From contig JBCBIJ010000008.1 in the NCBI GenBank assembly GCA_038524795.1, positions 203,975 through 267,974 on the forward strand: DNA of 64,000 bases, in the 5' to 3' direction. Made by a program: the position numbers and the translations under genes. Source of the DNA: CALBPI01 sp038524795. Lineage in GTDB: Bacteria > Pseudomonadota > Gammaproteobacteria > Steroidobacterales > Woeseiaceae. Shown here in pieces: positions 54,147 to 63,311 of the stretch; position 1 is the first letter of the stretch; every line of letters starts with the position of its first letter. The notes beneath the pieces were generated by a model. It was given only the letters and a program-made list of their open reading frames with translations, was not told the DNA's origin and did not search any database.

Positions 54147-56444
54147 CTAATCCACAGAACCTGTCGTGATCTTCGTGAGGAACTCCTGCGCCACGGGGTG
54201 CTGCATCCCAATCGACCGCTCGATAAGCGCCTTTGCCTCAGCGACCGCCTGCGCGGCACCCGGTTTACCGCGCTCCACCAGGAAGACCGTGTACACGAGC
54301 TGTGTTTCCACCGAGTCCTGGTGCTCTTCTCCCAACACGCTGCGCTGTTGTTCAAGCACCTCATAAAGCGCCTCGAGTCCGGCATCAGACTCGACCTGCC
54401 CGGCACGAAACTGGGCGAGGTTTCGCTGCGCGTGAAGCGTCCGGGGATGGCGCTCGCCAAGTACCTTCATGCGAATGGCGAGGACCTCTTCCATGACGGG
54501 CTCAAACTCGTCATAGCGCTTGTTGCGCTCCAGCGCTACCGCGAGGTTATTGAGTGCGAAGGCAAGATCGGGGTGGTTCGGGTCCAGCACCTCCCGTTTG
54601 CGTGCAACGATGAGCTCGTTGACCTCGAGCTCTTGCGCAAGCTCACCGGCAAACCCATGCGCCGATGCCAATAACGACAGGTGCGAAAGCGTATTGTGAT
54701 GTGACGGCCCGAGGCTCGCGGTGGACGTCTCTGCATAACGCTTCGTAAGCGCTTTGGCACCGTCGAGGTCACCGGTAACGACCAGCGCGATACCTCGCTT
54801 GTGCGCCACGTTTGCCCTAAGGCTGTCGCCCTCCTCAAGCGTCCGTTCAACAATCTCGAAGTTGCGCGCTGTGATCTCATCGTAGCCGGGTAAGTCGCCG
54901 GCGCTGTAAATCGAAATGCCCAGATTGTTGCGCATCTTGATGGTTTCGCGATGCTCGGCACCGAGCAGCGCCTCGGCCTCGGCCAGGTGCTCGGAAAAGA
55001 AAGCGCGGCCCTCGGCGAACTTGCCCAGGCGATTGAGGCTGTTGCCACGTTGATTCAACAGCGCGAAGTACTCGGGGCTGGCCTCACCGTGTACCGCAAT
55101 CGTCGGTGCTTCTGATTTTTCGAGGATGGGCCCCACCTGGTCGTAACGACCCTGCCGGTCATAGACCATGGCAATGGTCCGAAACAGTCGGACCTGGATC
55201 TCGGGCTGATCGGCGAGCTCGGTTTCCACGCGCGCGGCACCCGCCTCCAATACGTCGTTGATACTCGTGTCACCGGCTTGTGCCTTGTTTGGATCGGCGT
55301 ACTCGAGAATCGAGGTCAGGAAGTTCATGGACTCATCGGCCATGCGCGTTTGTCGCTCAGCCTCATCGCGTTGTGTCTCGGCGACGCGCCGCGCCTCGTT
55401 GATGGACACGGTGTAGGCGACGCTGCCCGCAACAATGGCACCCACAAGCAGCAGGGCCAGTGTCGTGGCACCTCGATTCCTGCCGATAAACTTCTTGAAC
55501 CGGTAACCGGCTCCCTGGCCCGCCGCCGACACGGGAAAGCCGTCGCGCCAGGCCACCAAGTCACGGCGCAACATGTTGGCGTCAGCGTAGCGATCGTCCG
55601 GTGTCACGCGCAGGCATTGATTGATGACCTGCACGAGCTCACCGGGAAGACGCCCGTCCTGTTCGGCGTCCAACGCGATTGGCCGCGAGTCAGCGGCGCG
55701 CTGAATCGCATCGGTCAGGGTTTCTTCATCGCCGGGCGGTCGACCTGTCAGTACCTCCGCGGCCAACACGCCGAGCTGGTAAATATCCGAAGCCGTCGTG
55801 ATGGGCTGACTCAGCAGCTGTTCCGGGCTGGCGTAGCGCGGCGTCAGTGGTCGGTCACGCGTAACGCCTGCCTGGCTGTCGTCAATGAGCTTTGCAATGC
55901 CGAAGTCGAGCAGGCGAATTCGACCGGACTCATCAACCAGCACGTTGGACGGCTTGATGTCGCGGTGCACGATGAGACGCGCGTGTGCAAACGCCACCGC
56001 CTCGGTAATGTCAGCGAGCAACCCGACGCGTGCGTCGATAGACAGACCGTGTTCCTCGCAGTAGACGTCGACCGGGACGCCACTGACGAGCTCCATGACG
56101 ATGTAAGGCCAGCCCTCGTCACTGACGCCCGCGTCATAGAGTTGCGAGATGTTGGGGTGATTCAACCCCGCAAGCACCTGTTGCTCCTGCAGGAACAACT
56201 CACGGGCACGATCATCGATCCCGCTGACCGGCGAGACTTTGATGGCCACCTCGCGATCAAAGCTGCCGTCGCTGCGTACGGCACGGTAGACGCGGCCCAT
56301 ACCCCCTTCAGCGATGAGCGCCTTGACCTCGTAGTCACCCAAGACTCGGCCCAGCATGGGATCAGGCTGATCCGCTCGAACCTTGGACAGCAAATCGAAG
56401 CCGCCCCCCGTGGCCAGTGGGTCGTCAGTGTTGTCCGTGGTCAT
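54147..56444 (-). CDS. Membrane Ser/Thr protein kinase with TPR-like repeats
   Basis: A 765-residue eukaryotic-type kinase. The catalytic domain (about 37-310) has IAEGGMGRVYRA, ATP-anchor Lys69 in VAIKVSP, catalytic HRDIKPSN with Asp162, DFG at 180-182 and the APE-like YASPEQLL. It ends at a transmembrane helix (about 328-348). The rest (about 380-765) is extracytoplasmic helical repeats of TPR type (ARRVETELADQPEIQVRLFRTIAMVYDRQGRYDQ, LDPNHPDLAFALNNLAVALERNKRYDE), with the GERHPRTLHAQRNLA pattern of the tetratricopeptide_12 kind. ATG 56444 is nine bases after GGGGAGG. Similar kinases often partner TIGR02999 sigma factors; one lies 5 kb away at 61882. Confidence 0.93.
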   Translation of the reverse strand: MTTDNTDDPLATGGGFDLLSKVRADQPDPMLGRVLGDYEVKALIAEGGMGRVYRAVRSDGSFDREVAIKVSPVSGIDDRARELFLQEQQVLAGLNHPNISQLYDAGVSDEGWPYIVMELVSGVPVDVYCEEHGLSIDARVGLLADITEAVAFAHARLIVHRDIKPSNVLVDESGRIRLLDFGIAKLIDDSQAGVTRDRPLTPRYASPEQLLSQPITTASDIYQLGVLAAEVLTGRPPGDEETLTDAIQRAADSRPIALDAEQDGRLPGELVQVINQCLRVTPDDRYADANMLRRDLVAWRDGFPVSAAGQGAGYRFKKFIGRNRGATTLALLLVGAIVAGSVAYTVSINEARRVAETQRDEAERQTRMADESMNFLTSILEYADPNKAQAGDTSINDVLEAGAARVETELADQPEIQVRLFRTIAMVYDRQGRYDQVGPILEKSEAPTIAVHGEASPEYFALLNQRGNSLNRLGKFAEGRAFFSEHLAEAEALLGAEHRETIKMRNNLGISIYSAGDLPGYDEITARNFEIVERTLEEGDSLRANVAHKRGIALVVTGDLDGAKALTKRYAETSTASLGPSHHNTLSHLSLLASAHGFAGELAQELEVNELIVARKREVLDPNHPDLAFALNNLAVALERNKRYDEFEPVMEEVLAIRMKVLGERHPRTLHAQRNLAQFRAGQVESDAGLEALYEVLEQQRSVLGEEHQDSVETQLVYTVFLVERGKPGAAQAVAEAKALIERSIGMQHPVAQEFLTKITTGSVD

Positions 56445-56730
56445 CGGCGAAACCTCCCCTTGGGTTCGTGATCACCAGCGCGGCATCGTGCGGCTGGTCT
56501 CTCCCCGTCAGATCGAAATACCAGCCGGTTCCCCGCCAAATCCGCGCGTGATGGCCATCCCACCACAGCGCGATGACCGCACGCAACTGTCGCTGCTGTA
56601 GTGCTTCTGCTGCGTCTCGCCCGGCTGTCGCAGAAAAAGATTCGCGTCCCATGGCGGGATTCGCGGCCGTTTCTCGTTCTAGGAGATAAGCGCCCCGAAA
56701 ACGACAGAAGACCCCCAGGAAGCGACGATC

Positions 56731-57309
56731 ATGAACCTGTACCTGCGACTCATACTGACCTGGCTGCGCAATCGACGCAGCGACGCGCGGCATTACCTGC
56801 ACGTCGCGCGCAGCCGTTTCCGCGTGCTGCCGCATGATCTCGACGCATTCGGCCACATGAACAACGGCCGGTACCTGCAGATCATGGATGTCGCGCGCGT
56901 CGAATGGATGATGCAGACGGGTGTTGCCGGCGAGATTCGCCGCCAAGGCTGGGCGCCACTGTTGGGCGGCGGTGCCATGCGCTTCCGTCACTCCCTTCGG
57001 TTCCTGCAACGCTACGAAGTGCGCACCCGGCTACTCGGTTGGGACGAGCGCTGGTTCTACCTCGAGCACACCTTTGTCGACGCACGCATGCGTAGCGTTG
57101 CCGTTGGCATTACACGCGCGGGACTGCGCCGCGACGGCCAGTGGGTGCCCGCGACCGAAGTCGCCGAAGCCGTTTACCCCGGCGCCACGCCACCGACCAT
57201 GCCGGGCCATGTCAAAGACTGGACCGAACTTGAAGAAGCCATCTGTCTGCACAGCACGGGCGTTCTGGACCACGCCGAAGTAGACGACGCCTTGAGGAGC
57301 ACACACTGA
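56731..57309 (+). CDS. Acyl-CoA thioesterase-like hotdog protein (4HBT_2 / THEM6-like)
   Basis: A 192-residue hotdog-fold protein. The fold starts after a short N-terminus: FRVLPHDLDAFGHMNNGRYLQIMDVARVEWM, with the Asp-x-x-x-H-x-N pattern of the 4-hydroxybenzoyl-CoA thioesterase active-site region, then LRFLQRYEVRTRLLGWDERWFYLEH. It probably hydrolyses acyl-CoA or acyl-carrier thioesters. ATG 56731 has AGGA upstream. Its stop overlaps the next ATG (TGATG), so it is coupled to a lipid-exporter gene, which suggests that it trims or releases fatty-acyl chains for that system. Confidence 0.88.
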   Translation: MNLYLRLILTWLRNRRSDARHYLHVARSRFRVLPHDLDAFGHMNNGRYLQIMDVARVEWMMQTGVAGEIRRQGWAPLLGGGAMRFRHSLRFLQRYEVRTRLLGWDERWFYLEHTFVDARMRSVAVGITRAGLRRDGQWVPATEVAEAVYPGATPPTMPGHVKDWTELEEAICLHSTGVLDHAEVDDALRSTH

Positions 57310-60300
57310 TGACCACGCCATTCATGAATACGCGACGACTGTTCGAAGCCATTACCAGGCAACCGGCGGTTGCACTCGGCGTCATGCTACTGGCGCTTGT
57401 GATCGCTGCGGCCGGACTGGGTCGTCTCGTCAAGGACACCTCTGTCAAAGCCTTCATCCCGGGCGACCACGCCTCGCTGGTCGCGGATGCACGCGCCGAC
57501 GCACTGTTCGGATTGTCGGACACGATTGCCGTAGCCGTGATTACGGAGAACGACAACAGCGTATTCGAAGCCGAGACACTGGCGCTGATCACCGAGCTGA
57601 CAGACGCCATCCAATCGCTCGACAACATCCGTTACGACCGTGTCGTGAGCCTGAGTACCGAGTCCTCGGTCAGCGGCGAGGACGGCGCCGTACTCATTGA
57701 TCCCTACGTCGAGCCCGACGCCATGGACGTCGACGCCGTCGCCAAAGCGCGGGCACGTTGGCAGCAGATGCCACCGCATCGGGCCACTCTGGTCAGCGAG
57801 GATGAAACGGGTGCTGTCGTGATGGCAGAGCTCGTGGATACAAACCTTGCGGCGGACACCTACACGGCCGTTCTGGCCATCGCCGAGTCGCTGAGCCGTC
57901 CCGGAACGACGCTGCACGTGGCTGGCCCCGGCGCCATCAGCGGCTACCTGAGCCAGTACATTGACGAAGACGCGCGGAAGCTGCAGCCGCTCGTATTCGT
58001 CGTTGTGCTCGCGTTCATCTTTTTCGCGTTCCGGCGCGGCCTGGCTTTGCTGGGGCCGCTGATCGTTGTCGCGGGTTCCGCCGCGGGCGCGCTCGGCATG
58101 ATGGGCTGGCTCGGCGTGCCCTACTTCGCGATCACCAACGCGTTGCCAGTAATCATTGTGGCAATTTCGGTCGCCGACTCGATCCACATCCTTTCTGCCT
58201 ACTTTGCGCTGCGAGAACAGGAGCCCGAGATGGCGCGGCGCGAATGCGTGATCCTGGCCATGTGCGCCATGGCGCGACCCATCACGTTGACGACGTTGAC
58301 CACGATTGCCGGTTTTGCCGGCATCGCACTGATGTCGATCATGCCGCCGATCACCTGGTTTGCCGTGTTCGCCGCTGTCGGTGTTGCACTGGCCTGGTTG
58401 TTTTCGATGGTCGCGCTGCCCAATGTGCTGCTGCTTGTCGACCCAGGCCGTAGCCCGGCGATGGCACGTTGGCTGTCGCGCGGAGCGCGCACCGGCGGCG
58501 GAAAGCTGACACGATTCATGACGGCTGACACGGGACGACCGCTGGCGGTCATTGGGCTCATGCTGGGACTCGCGGTTGTTGCGGGTACGGGCGCAACGCG
58601 CCTCCAGATCGACCGTTCGCAAGTCGAGAACTTTGCGCCCGGTGAAGCCATCCGCGTCGCTGACGAAACACTGAACGAGCGCTTTGCCGGCACGGCGTTC
58701 CTCGACATCATTGTTGAGGCCGACGCCCCCATGGGGCTGGTCACCGTCGATGCCATGCAGCGCATGCGCGATCTGCAGCAATACCTTGAGTCGCTGCCCC
58801 GCGTCGAAAAGACCGTATCGATCGTGGACTACGTTGCGCTTTTGCACGCCGCACTCGACGAGCTGCCCGAGAGCAACGTTACCGCGCGCGCCCTCCCCAG
58901 CGCCGATGCCCTGGTGGCAGAGACGCTCTTTACCTACGAGCTCAATGCCGACCCTGCAGATCTCGAGGAAGAGATTGACCGCGACTACCAGCACGCACTC
59001 GTGCGCGGTGTCCTCAACGCCGACCGCTTTAGCCAGACGCGCGAGGTCGTCGAGTCTGCACAGGCTTACATTGACGCGAACTTCAGCGACGGTGCTCTGC
59101 GCGCGACCCTCACAGGCGATGTCAACATCGGCTATCACTGGATGGAAAACCTGCGCGTCTCGCACTTCAAGGGGGTCGCGCTGTCTCTCGCGCTGGTCGT
59201 CCTGGTCTCAGCGCTCGTCTTCCGCTCGATCACGTGTGGGATCGTGTCAGCCATTCCCGTCGTGTTCACCGTGGCCATGCTGTACGCCAGCATGGGCTTT
59301 CTCGGCATTTACCTCGAGCCCGCGACCTCGATGTTTGCGGCCATCGCATTGGGCGTTGGTATCGACTTCTCGATCCACCTTGTCGACGGTCTGCGTACGG
59401 CGCTGCAAGAGCATGACGGCGATCTGAGGCGCGCCATGACGGCATCGCTGCCGCCTGTGGCACGTGCCTGCTTTTTCAACTCGGCCGCTCTCGGCGTGGG
59501 CTTCGCCGTGCTGACGACGAGCGATCTGCCCACGCTCATGCGCTTTGGTGGCCTTGTCGCCCTGGCGGCACTCACGAGCTACCTCGTAGCACTCGTGTTC
59601 ATTCCCGCCGTGTTCGCACTACGCCAGCGCTGGTTCTTGCGCCCGGCCCACCAACCTGCACGCGCCACGGGTGCCGCTGTACTCGTGGCGCTGGGCGCGC
59701 TCGTTTGGACGCAAGCAGACGCCGAGACACTTGACGCGCAGGTGGTGGCTGAGCGCGTCGCCGATCGCGCCGATCACAGCGCGAGCCGACGGCTCATGCA
59801 CATGACGCTGATTGACCGTAAGGGGCGACGCGATGAACGCACAGCCGTGCTGCACAAACGCACCGACGACGCGCGACGACGCACGCGCGTGACCTTCACG
59901 GCACCGCGCAAATACGCGGAGATGGCCTTTCTCAGTGACGATCCCCTGGAGGGCGGCATCGCGACGCGCTGGATGTACCTGCCCGCCAGTGGTCGCGCAC
60001 GTCGAATCCCCGCAACACGCCGCGGCCGGGCGTTTTTCGGCACCGACTTTTCCTACGCCGATATGCAGTCCGAGATTCGGTTCGAGCTCGACGAATGGAC
60101 GTTTTCAGGTGGCCAGCAGATCGACGATGGGGAGCGGCTGCGCTACCGCTTGTCGGGCACGGCCGTCAGCACCTCGGTCGCCCGCGCGCTTGGCTACGGC
60201 GCCTTCGAAGCCGAGATCGACGCCGCGACCTGGATCCCGATGCACATCGAGTTTCACGACCCGCGTGGTAAACCTCTGAAGACCATCTCAGTTCGCGCCG

Positions 60301-60479
60301 TCTCTGAGATTGACGGCATCTGGACACCGACAGAGATCACGGCGACGCATCTACGGACCGGGCACACCACTGCCATCGCATTCGAGGACATTCGAACCAA
60401 CGTCGCTCTAGACGGGCAGCTGTTCGATGCGCAGGTGATGACGCGCGGGCTGGCCAGTCTGGACCTGAGGGGACTGTGA
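57309..60479 (+). CDS. MMPL/RND exporter fused to a LolA-like lipoprotein-sorting domain
   Basis: A 1056-residue fusion. Residues 1 to about 790 form an RND/MMPL protein with 12 helices: an N-terminal helix with a TSVKAFIPGDHASL loop, helices 2-6 with IVAISVADSIHILSAYFALR, and the second half with FAAIALGVGIDFSIHLVDGLRTALQ. After a hydrophobic segment (AVLVALGALVWTQADAE) residues of about 815-1056 form a LolA / outer-membrane-lipoprotein-sorting domain (AETLDAQVVAERVADRA, YLPASGRARRIPATRRGRAFFGTDFSYADMQ). In other genomes these are separate neighbouring genes; here they are one frame, about 300 codons past a normal pump end. It should move a lipid from the inner to the outer membrane. It overlaps both neighbours by one base. 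Confidence 0.9.
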   Translation: MTTPFMNTRRLFEAITRQPAVALGVMLLALVIAAAGLGRLVKDTSVKAFIPGDHASLVADARADALFGLSDTIAVAVITENDNSVFEAETLALITELTDAIQSLDNIRYDRVVSLSTESSVSGEDGAVLIDPYVEPDAMDVDAVAKARARWQQMPPHRATLVSEDETGAVVMAELVDTNLAADTYTAVLAIAESLSRPGTTLHVAGPGAISGYLSQYIDEDARKLQPLVFVVVLAFIFFAFRRGLALLGPLIVVAGSAAGALGMMGWLGVPYFAITNALPVIIVAISVADSIHILSAYFALREQEPEMARRECVILAMCAMARPITLTTLTTIAGFAGIALMSIMPPITWFAVFAAVGVALAWLFSMVALPNVLLLVDPGRSPAMARWLSRGARTGGGKLTRFMTADTGRPLAVIGLMLGLAVVAGTGATRLQIDRSQVENFAPGEAIRVADETLNERFAGTAFLDIIVEADAPMGLVTVDAMQRMRDLQQYLESLPRVEKTVSIVDYVALLHAALDELPESNVTARALPSADALVAETLFTYELNADPADLEEEIDRDYQHALVRGVLNADRFSQTREVVESAQAYIDANFSDGALRATLTGDVNIGYHWMENLRVSHFKGVALSLALVVLVSALVFRSITCGIVSAIPVVFTVAMLYASMGFLGIYLEPATSMFAAIALGVGIDFSIHLVDGLRTALQEHDGDLRRAMTASLPPVARACFFNSAALGVGFAVLTTSDLPTLMRFGGLVALAALTSYLVALVFIPAVFALRQRWFLRPAHQPARATGAAVLVALGALVWTQADAETLDAQVVAERVADRADHSASRRLMHMTLIDRKGRRDERTAVLHKRTDDARRRTRVTFTAPRKYAEMAFLSDDPLEGGIATRWMYLPASGRARRIPATRRGRAFFGTDFSYADMQSEIRFELDEWTFSGGQQIDDGERLRYRLSGTAVSTSVARALGYGAFEAEIDAATWIPMHIEFHDPRGKPLKTISVRAVSEIDGIWTPTEITATHLRTGHTTAIAFEDIRTNVALDGQLFDAQVMTRGLASLDLRGL

Positions 60480-61780
60480 TGAAGCGCTTGATGCTGGTGG
60501 CCCTGCTGGCCGCATCCGGACTGGCTCAGGCGGAGGCGAAACAGACCTTCGCGCTCGACGCGGCGCTGGCCTACGGTCACGGCGCCAACGGTGCTGCGCG
60601 CATGCACAGCCTGCTCGAGGTGCGCCCCGAGTACACGTGGCAGTCGGAGACGGGTGCGGCATTGGTCACCTCGGCACGCCTGCGGCTTGACGCCGACGAT
60701 GACATCGAACCCGGCACGCCGGGTTACCAAAGCTATTGGTCGGCAAGCCAGCCGCTCGCGCTTGGCAATACCGGCAGCCTTGAGCTGCGTGACGCCTACC
60801 TGTCAGTGAATGTGGGCGCAGGTCAGCTTCGCTTCGGCAAGCAGCAAATTGTCTGGGGCAACCTCGACGGGCTACGCGTGCTCGACGTCATCAACCCGCA
60901 GGATTTCCGCTATTTCATCATCGAGGACTTCGACGCGTCGCGACTCACACTGTGGTCTGCTTATGCGGACGTCAGTCTTGGGGAGTGGCGCGCCGAGTTC
61001 GCCGTCGTCCCCGATAGTTCCGGGCACGTGATTCCCGACGCTGGCGCCTGGTTTGAGCTGCGTGCGCCGCGATTTCGTTTCGGTGCAGCGCCTGGCGGAC
61101 CCGGGCTGCCCGTCTCGACTGTGCGTCCACCCTCAGGCTTTGACGACACGGGCTTTGGCGCACGGGTCACGCGGCAATTTGGCACGGCGGCACTGAGCCT
61201 GGTCGCCTACAGTGGCCGCGATCCTGAGCCTTTGGGTCGCGTGACCGCGGGGGCGCAGGGACCGGCTGTACAACGCGATCTCGAGCGTCGCGACACGATT
61301 GGTGTCAGTGCCGATATTGGACTGGGGCCGGTTGTGCTGCGACTAGAGCATGCGCGCCACCCCGACCGGTTCTTCAACACGTCCGGGGTGGCAGGACTCG
61401 ATCGGGTGCGTCGCGACCAGGCACGTTCGGCGTTGGGGCTCGACTTCAACGGGCCGTTCGACACGTTAATCAATGTTCAGTACCTCGATGACCGGGTCAG
61501 CGATGCGCCCACGGATCTCGTGCGGCCGACGACAGATCGCCTGGCAACGGTGGCCTTGCGCAAGACAGTGGGCTTCGACACCTGGGAGATTCTCGCGCGC
61601 TGGTACCGCAGCTTCTCGGACGGCGACAGCATGGCCACGTTGAGCGTTCAGCGTGCGCTTGGGGATCGCACGAGCATTCAATTCGAAGCTGCAACGTTCC
61701 GCGGCACGGATGCAGGCCTGTTCGGTCAGTTTGTTGACCGCGACATGGCGACGCTGCGGCTTACTCACCGATTTCGCTGA
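60479..61780 (+). CDS. DUF1302-like outer-membrane beta-barrel protein
   Basis: A 433-residue exported protein. A signal peptide (LMLVALLAASGLAQAEA) is followed by a strand-rich sequence (FALDAALAYGHGAN, LRFGKQQIVWGNLDGLRVLDVINPQDFRYF, TLRLTHRFR at the end). The QIVWGxxDGLRVLDVINPQD block and the terminal aromatic-Arg ending resemble DUF1302 outer-membrane proteins found in operons with MMPL pumps and LolA-like proteins. It is likely the outer-membrane partner of the fusion pump, whose stop overlaps its ATG (TGATG). A GTG three bases earlier is in frame, but ATG 60479 is preferred. Confidence 0.85.
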   Translation: MKRLMLVALLAASGLAQAEAKQTFALDAALAYGHGANGAARMHSLLEVRPEYTWQSETGAALVTSARLRLDADDDIEPGTPGYQSYWSASQPLALGNTGSLELRDAYLSVNVGAGQLRFGKQQIVWGNLDGLRVLDVINPQDFRYFIIEDFDASRLTLWSAYADVSLGEWRAEFAVVPDSSGHVIPDAGAWFELRAPRFRFGAAPGGPGLPVSTVRPPSGFDDTGFGARVTRQFGTAALSLVAYSGRDPEPLGRVTAGAQGPAVQRDLERRDTIGVSADIGLGPVVLRLEHARHPDRFFNTSGVAGLDRVRRDQARSALGLDFNGPFDTLINVQYLDDRVSDAPTDLVRPTTDRLATVALRKTVGFDTWEILARWYRSFSDGDSMATLSVQRALGDRTSIQFEAATFRGTDAGLFGQFVDRDMATLRLTHRFR

Positions 61781-61881
61781 AGGCACGACATGCCGCGACT
61801 TTGGCACGCGTGGCTTCGACCCGGTTTCGGGCGGCGGACATTTGAACGCGTGACAGGTAGCGACCCGAGCGTCGACGAGAC

Positions 61882-62442
61882 TTACGCGTTGCTGGCCTCA
61901 ATGAGCTCGGCGATACGGGCACGGGCCTCTGACCAGGCGCGTTCCACAGAGCGCACCGAGAGCGACAAGGCTTCTGCGGTTTCGACAGTCGTAAAGCCTG
62001 CGAAGTAGCGGCACTCGAAGACCTGCGCCTGACGGGCGTTTTCGCGGGCCAGGGTGTCGAGAAGCTCGTTGACCTGCAGCAGGAATTCGGCCTGCTCGTG
62101 CGTGTCATCACCGACAACGGTTTCCACGAGCGTCACTTCATCTGCAGCGCGCTTGCCCGCCATGGCGTAACGCACTTCGTCGACGATGATTTGGCGCATG
62201 ATCGTCGCCGCCAGCGCGAAAAACTGTCCGCGATCTTCCGTGGTGAGCGCACCGCCCGACAGCAGCTTGAGAAACGTCTCGTGCACCAGCGTTGTGGCAC
62301 CCGTCGACCGACTGTTACGCGACCGGTTTCGTGCCAGCGCTTTGAGGTCGGGGTAAATCAGCTGTGCCAGCGCGTTCAGCGCGCCGGCGTCACCCTCGCG
62401 GTGCGCGCGCAGCAGAACAGTGACGGACCGGGGTTCGGACAT
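61882..62442 (-). CDS. ECF sigma factor, TIGR02999-like
   Basis: A 186-residue RNA polymerase sigma factor. Region 2 is represented by IYPDLKALARNRSRNSRSTGATTLVHETFLKLL and GQFFALAATIMRQIIVDEVRY, region 4 by LARENARQAQVFECRYFAGFTTVETAEALSLSVRSVERAWSEARARI. These blocks are those of the TIGR02999 (SigK-like, ECF) group. No anti-sigma gene is adjacent; this group often works with Ser/Thr kinases. ATG 62442 is used; the frame is open to 62526 but that would overlap the next gene. Target promoters are not apparent in the window. Confidence 0.88.
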   Translation of the reverse strand: MSEPRSVTVLLRAHREGDAGALNALAQLIYPDLKALARNRSRNSRSTGATTLVHETFLKLLSGGALTTEDRGQFFALAATIMRQIIVDEVRYAMAGKRAADEVTLVETVVGDDTHEQAEFLLQVNELLDTLARENARQAQVFECRYFAGFTTVETAEALSLSVRSVERAWSEARARIAELIEASNA

Positions 62443-62515
62443 AGTGCGGCGCCTGCGGGCGAGTTCTTGAAGCTCCGATGCTACGGGCGTGCCAAGTGCA
62501 TCGCCAGCTGACGGT

Positions 62516-62866
62516 TCAGATGCCAATCACGCGGGTGAGACCGGCAAACAGAAACAGCGTGGTCACCAACCCGGCGACGCTCGCGCTGCCCCAACGCAGC
62601 ATGACGACAACGCGCCGACGTTCGGCGACGATGACCGGGGTGTCGGGCAAGCGACCGACTTCCTGCAACAATCGTGTTGTGGCGCCCAGATTCGCATTGG
62701 CAAGCGCTTCGGCAGCGTCGTTGCCGTAGCCTGCCGATCGTGCGTCGGCAGCGAGATCTTCGCGATGCGCGAACCATTCCTCGGCCATTCGGCGCGCCGC
62801 GCGTCGCGGCATACCCCGCCGGTACAACGCCAACGCCAACTGGCGTTGCTCAGACGGGATCGACAC
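62516..62866 (-). CDS. Small HAAS-like membrane protein linked to PadR
   Basis: A 116-residue protein. A cytosolic N-terminus (SEQRQLALALYRRGMPRRAARRMAEEWFAHREDLAADARSAGYGNDAAEALANANLGATTRLL) has the helical HAAS pattern of proteins that follow padR genes: an Arg/Leu helix, WFAHREDL, then a Gly-Tyr-Ala-Ala block. One C-terminal hydrophobic segment (VVVMLRWGSASVAGLVTTLFLFAG) anchors it. The start is GTG 62866, eight bases after GGGGGAG, overlapping the padR stop by 17 bases, so the pair is coupled. The long upstream open frame is rejected because it runs through padR. The function is unknown. Confidence 0.78.
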   Translation of the reverse strand: MSIPSEQRQLALALYRRGMPRRAARRMAEEWFAHREDLAADARSAGYGNDAAEALANANLGATTRLLQEVGRLPDTPVIVAERRRVVVMLRWGSASVAGLVTTLFLFAGLTRVIGI

Positions 62867-63191
62867 GCGTCTCCCCCGACAAAGAAATAGCGTCGCGAAT
62901 GCGCTCCCAATCGGTCTCAAGCCTGGCCAGTCTTTTGCGGCCTTTTGCGGTCGCCGAGTAATACACCCTTTCGCGGGCGCCAACCTTGCGACGCTTTGCC
63001 TTGAGTGCACCGGCTTTCTCGAGCGCATACAGCGACGGGTAGATCACGCCCTCACCCAGTTTGATGGCCTCGCCCGTCACCAGCTGGATCTGACGAACGA
63101 GCTCGTAGCCGTACATCTCGCGCTGCGACAACAGCCGCAACAGCAGCAGTTCGGGCACGCCAGTCATAAAAGGCGGGTTGGTTCTGGCCAC
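62850..63191 (-). CDS. PadR-family transcriptional regulator
   Basis: A 113-residue winged-helix repressor. The DNA-binding domain reads LLLLRLLSQREMYGYELVRQIQLVTGEAIKLGEGVIYPSLYALEKAGALKAKRRKVGARERVYYSATAKGRKRLARLE, a complete PadR N-domain with the characteristic EGVIYPSLYALE. A short C-terminal helix completes the small PadR type. GTG 63191 with AGGAG five bases upstream starts it; an in-frame upstream start at 63230 lies inside the operator dyad. It probably binds the 53-bp dyad in front of it and controls both itself and the divergent tonB gene. Confidence 0.9.
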   Translation of the reverse strand: MARTNPPFMTGVPELLLLRLLSQREMYGYELVRQIQLVTGEAIKLGEGVIYPSLYALEKAGALKAKRRKVGARERVYYSATAKGRKRLARLETDWERIRDAISLSGETRVDPV

Positions 63192-63215
63192 GTCAACTCC
63201 TGTGCAAAGCTGGAA

Positions 63216-63268
63216 GATACCTAGAAGCAAAAAGTAAAGTCAATATTTACTTTTTTGTTCTAGGTATC
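63216..63268. promoter_or_regulatory. Extended dyad, likely PadR operator
   Basis: GATACCTAGAA (63216-63226) is mirrored by TTCTAGGTATC (63258-63268), and inside it AAAAAGTAAA (63229-63238) by TTTACTTTTT (63246-63255); both matches are exact and share the centre at 63242. It lies between the divergent padR and tonB starts. The core is AT-rich in a GC-rich genome and is a good place for both promoters. Confidence 0.85.
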
Positions 63269-63311
63269 CTACTCTCTTACCTCGTAGTTAAAGGTAATAG
63301 GGAGAAACACC

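Noticed and set aside
57387..59165. Leftward open frame of about 590 codons across the MMPL gene
   Set aside because: It is antisense to the RND/MMPL fusion, is His/Gln/Asp-rich and has no recognisable domain.
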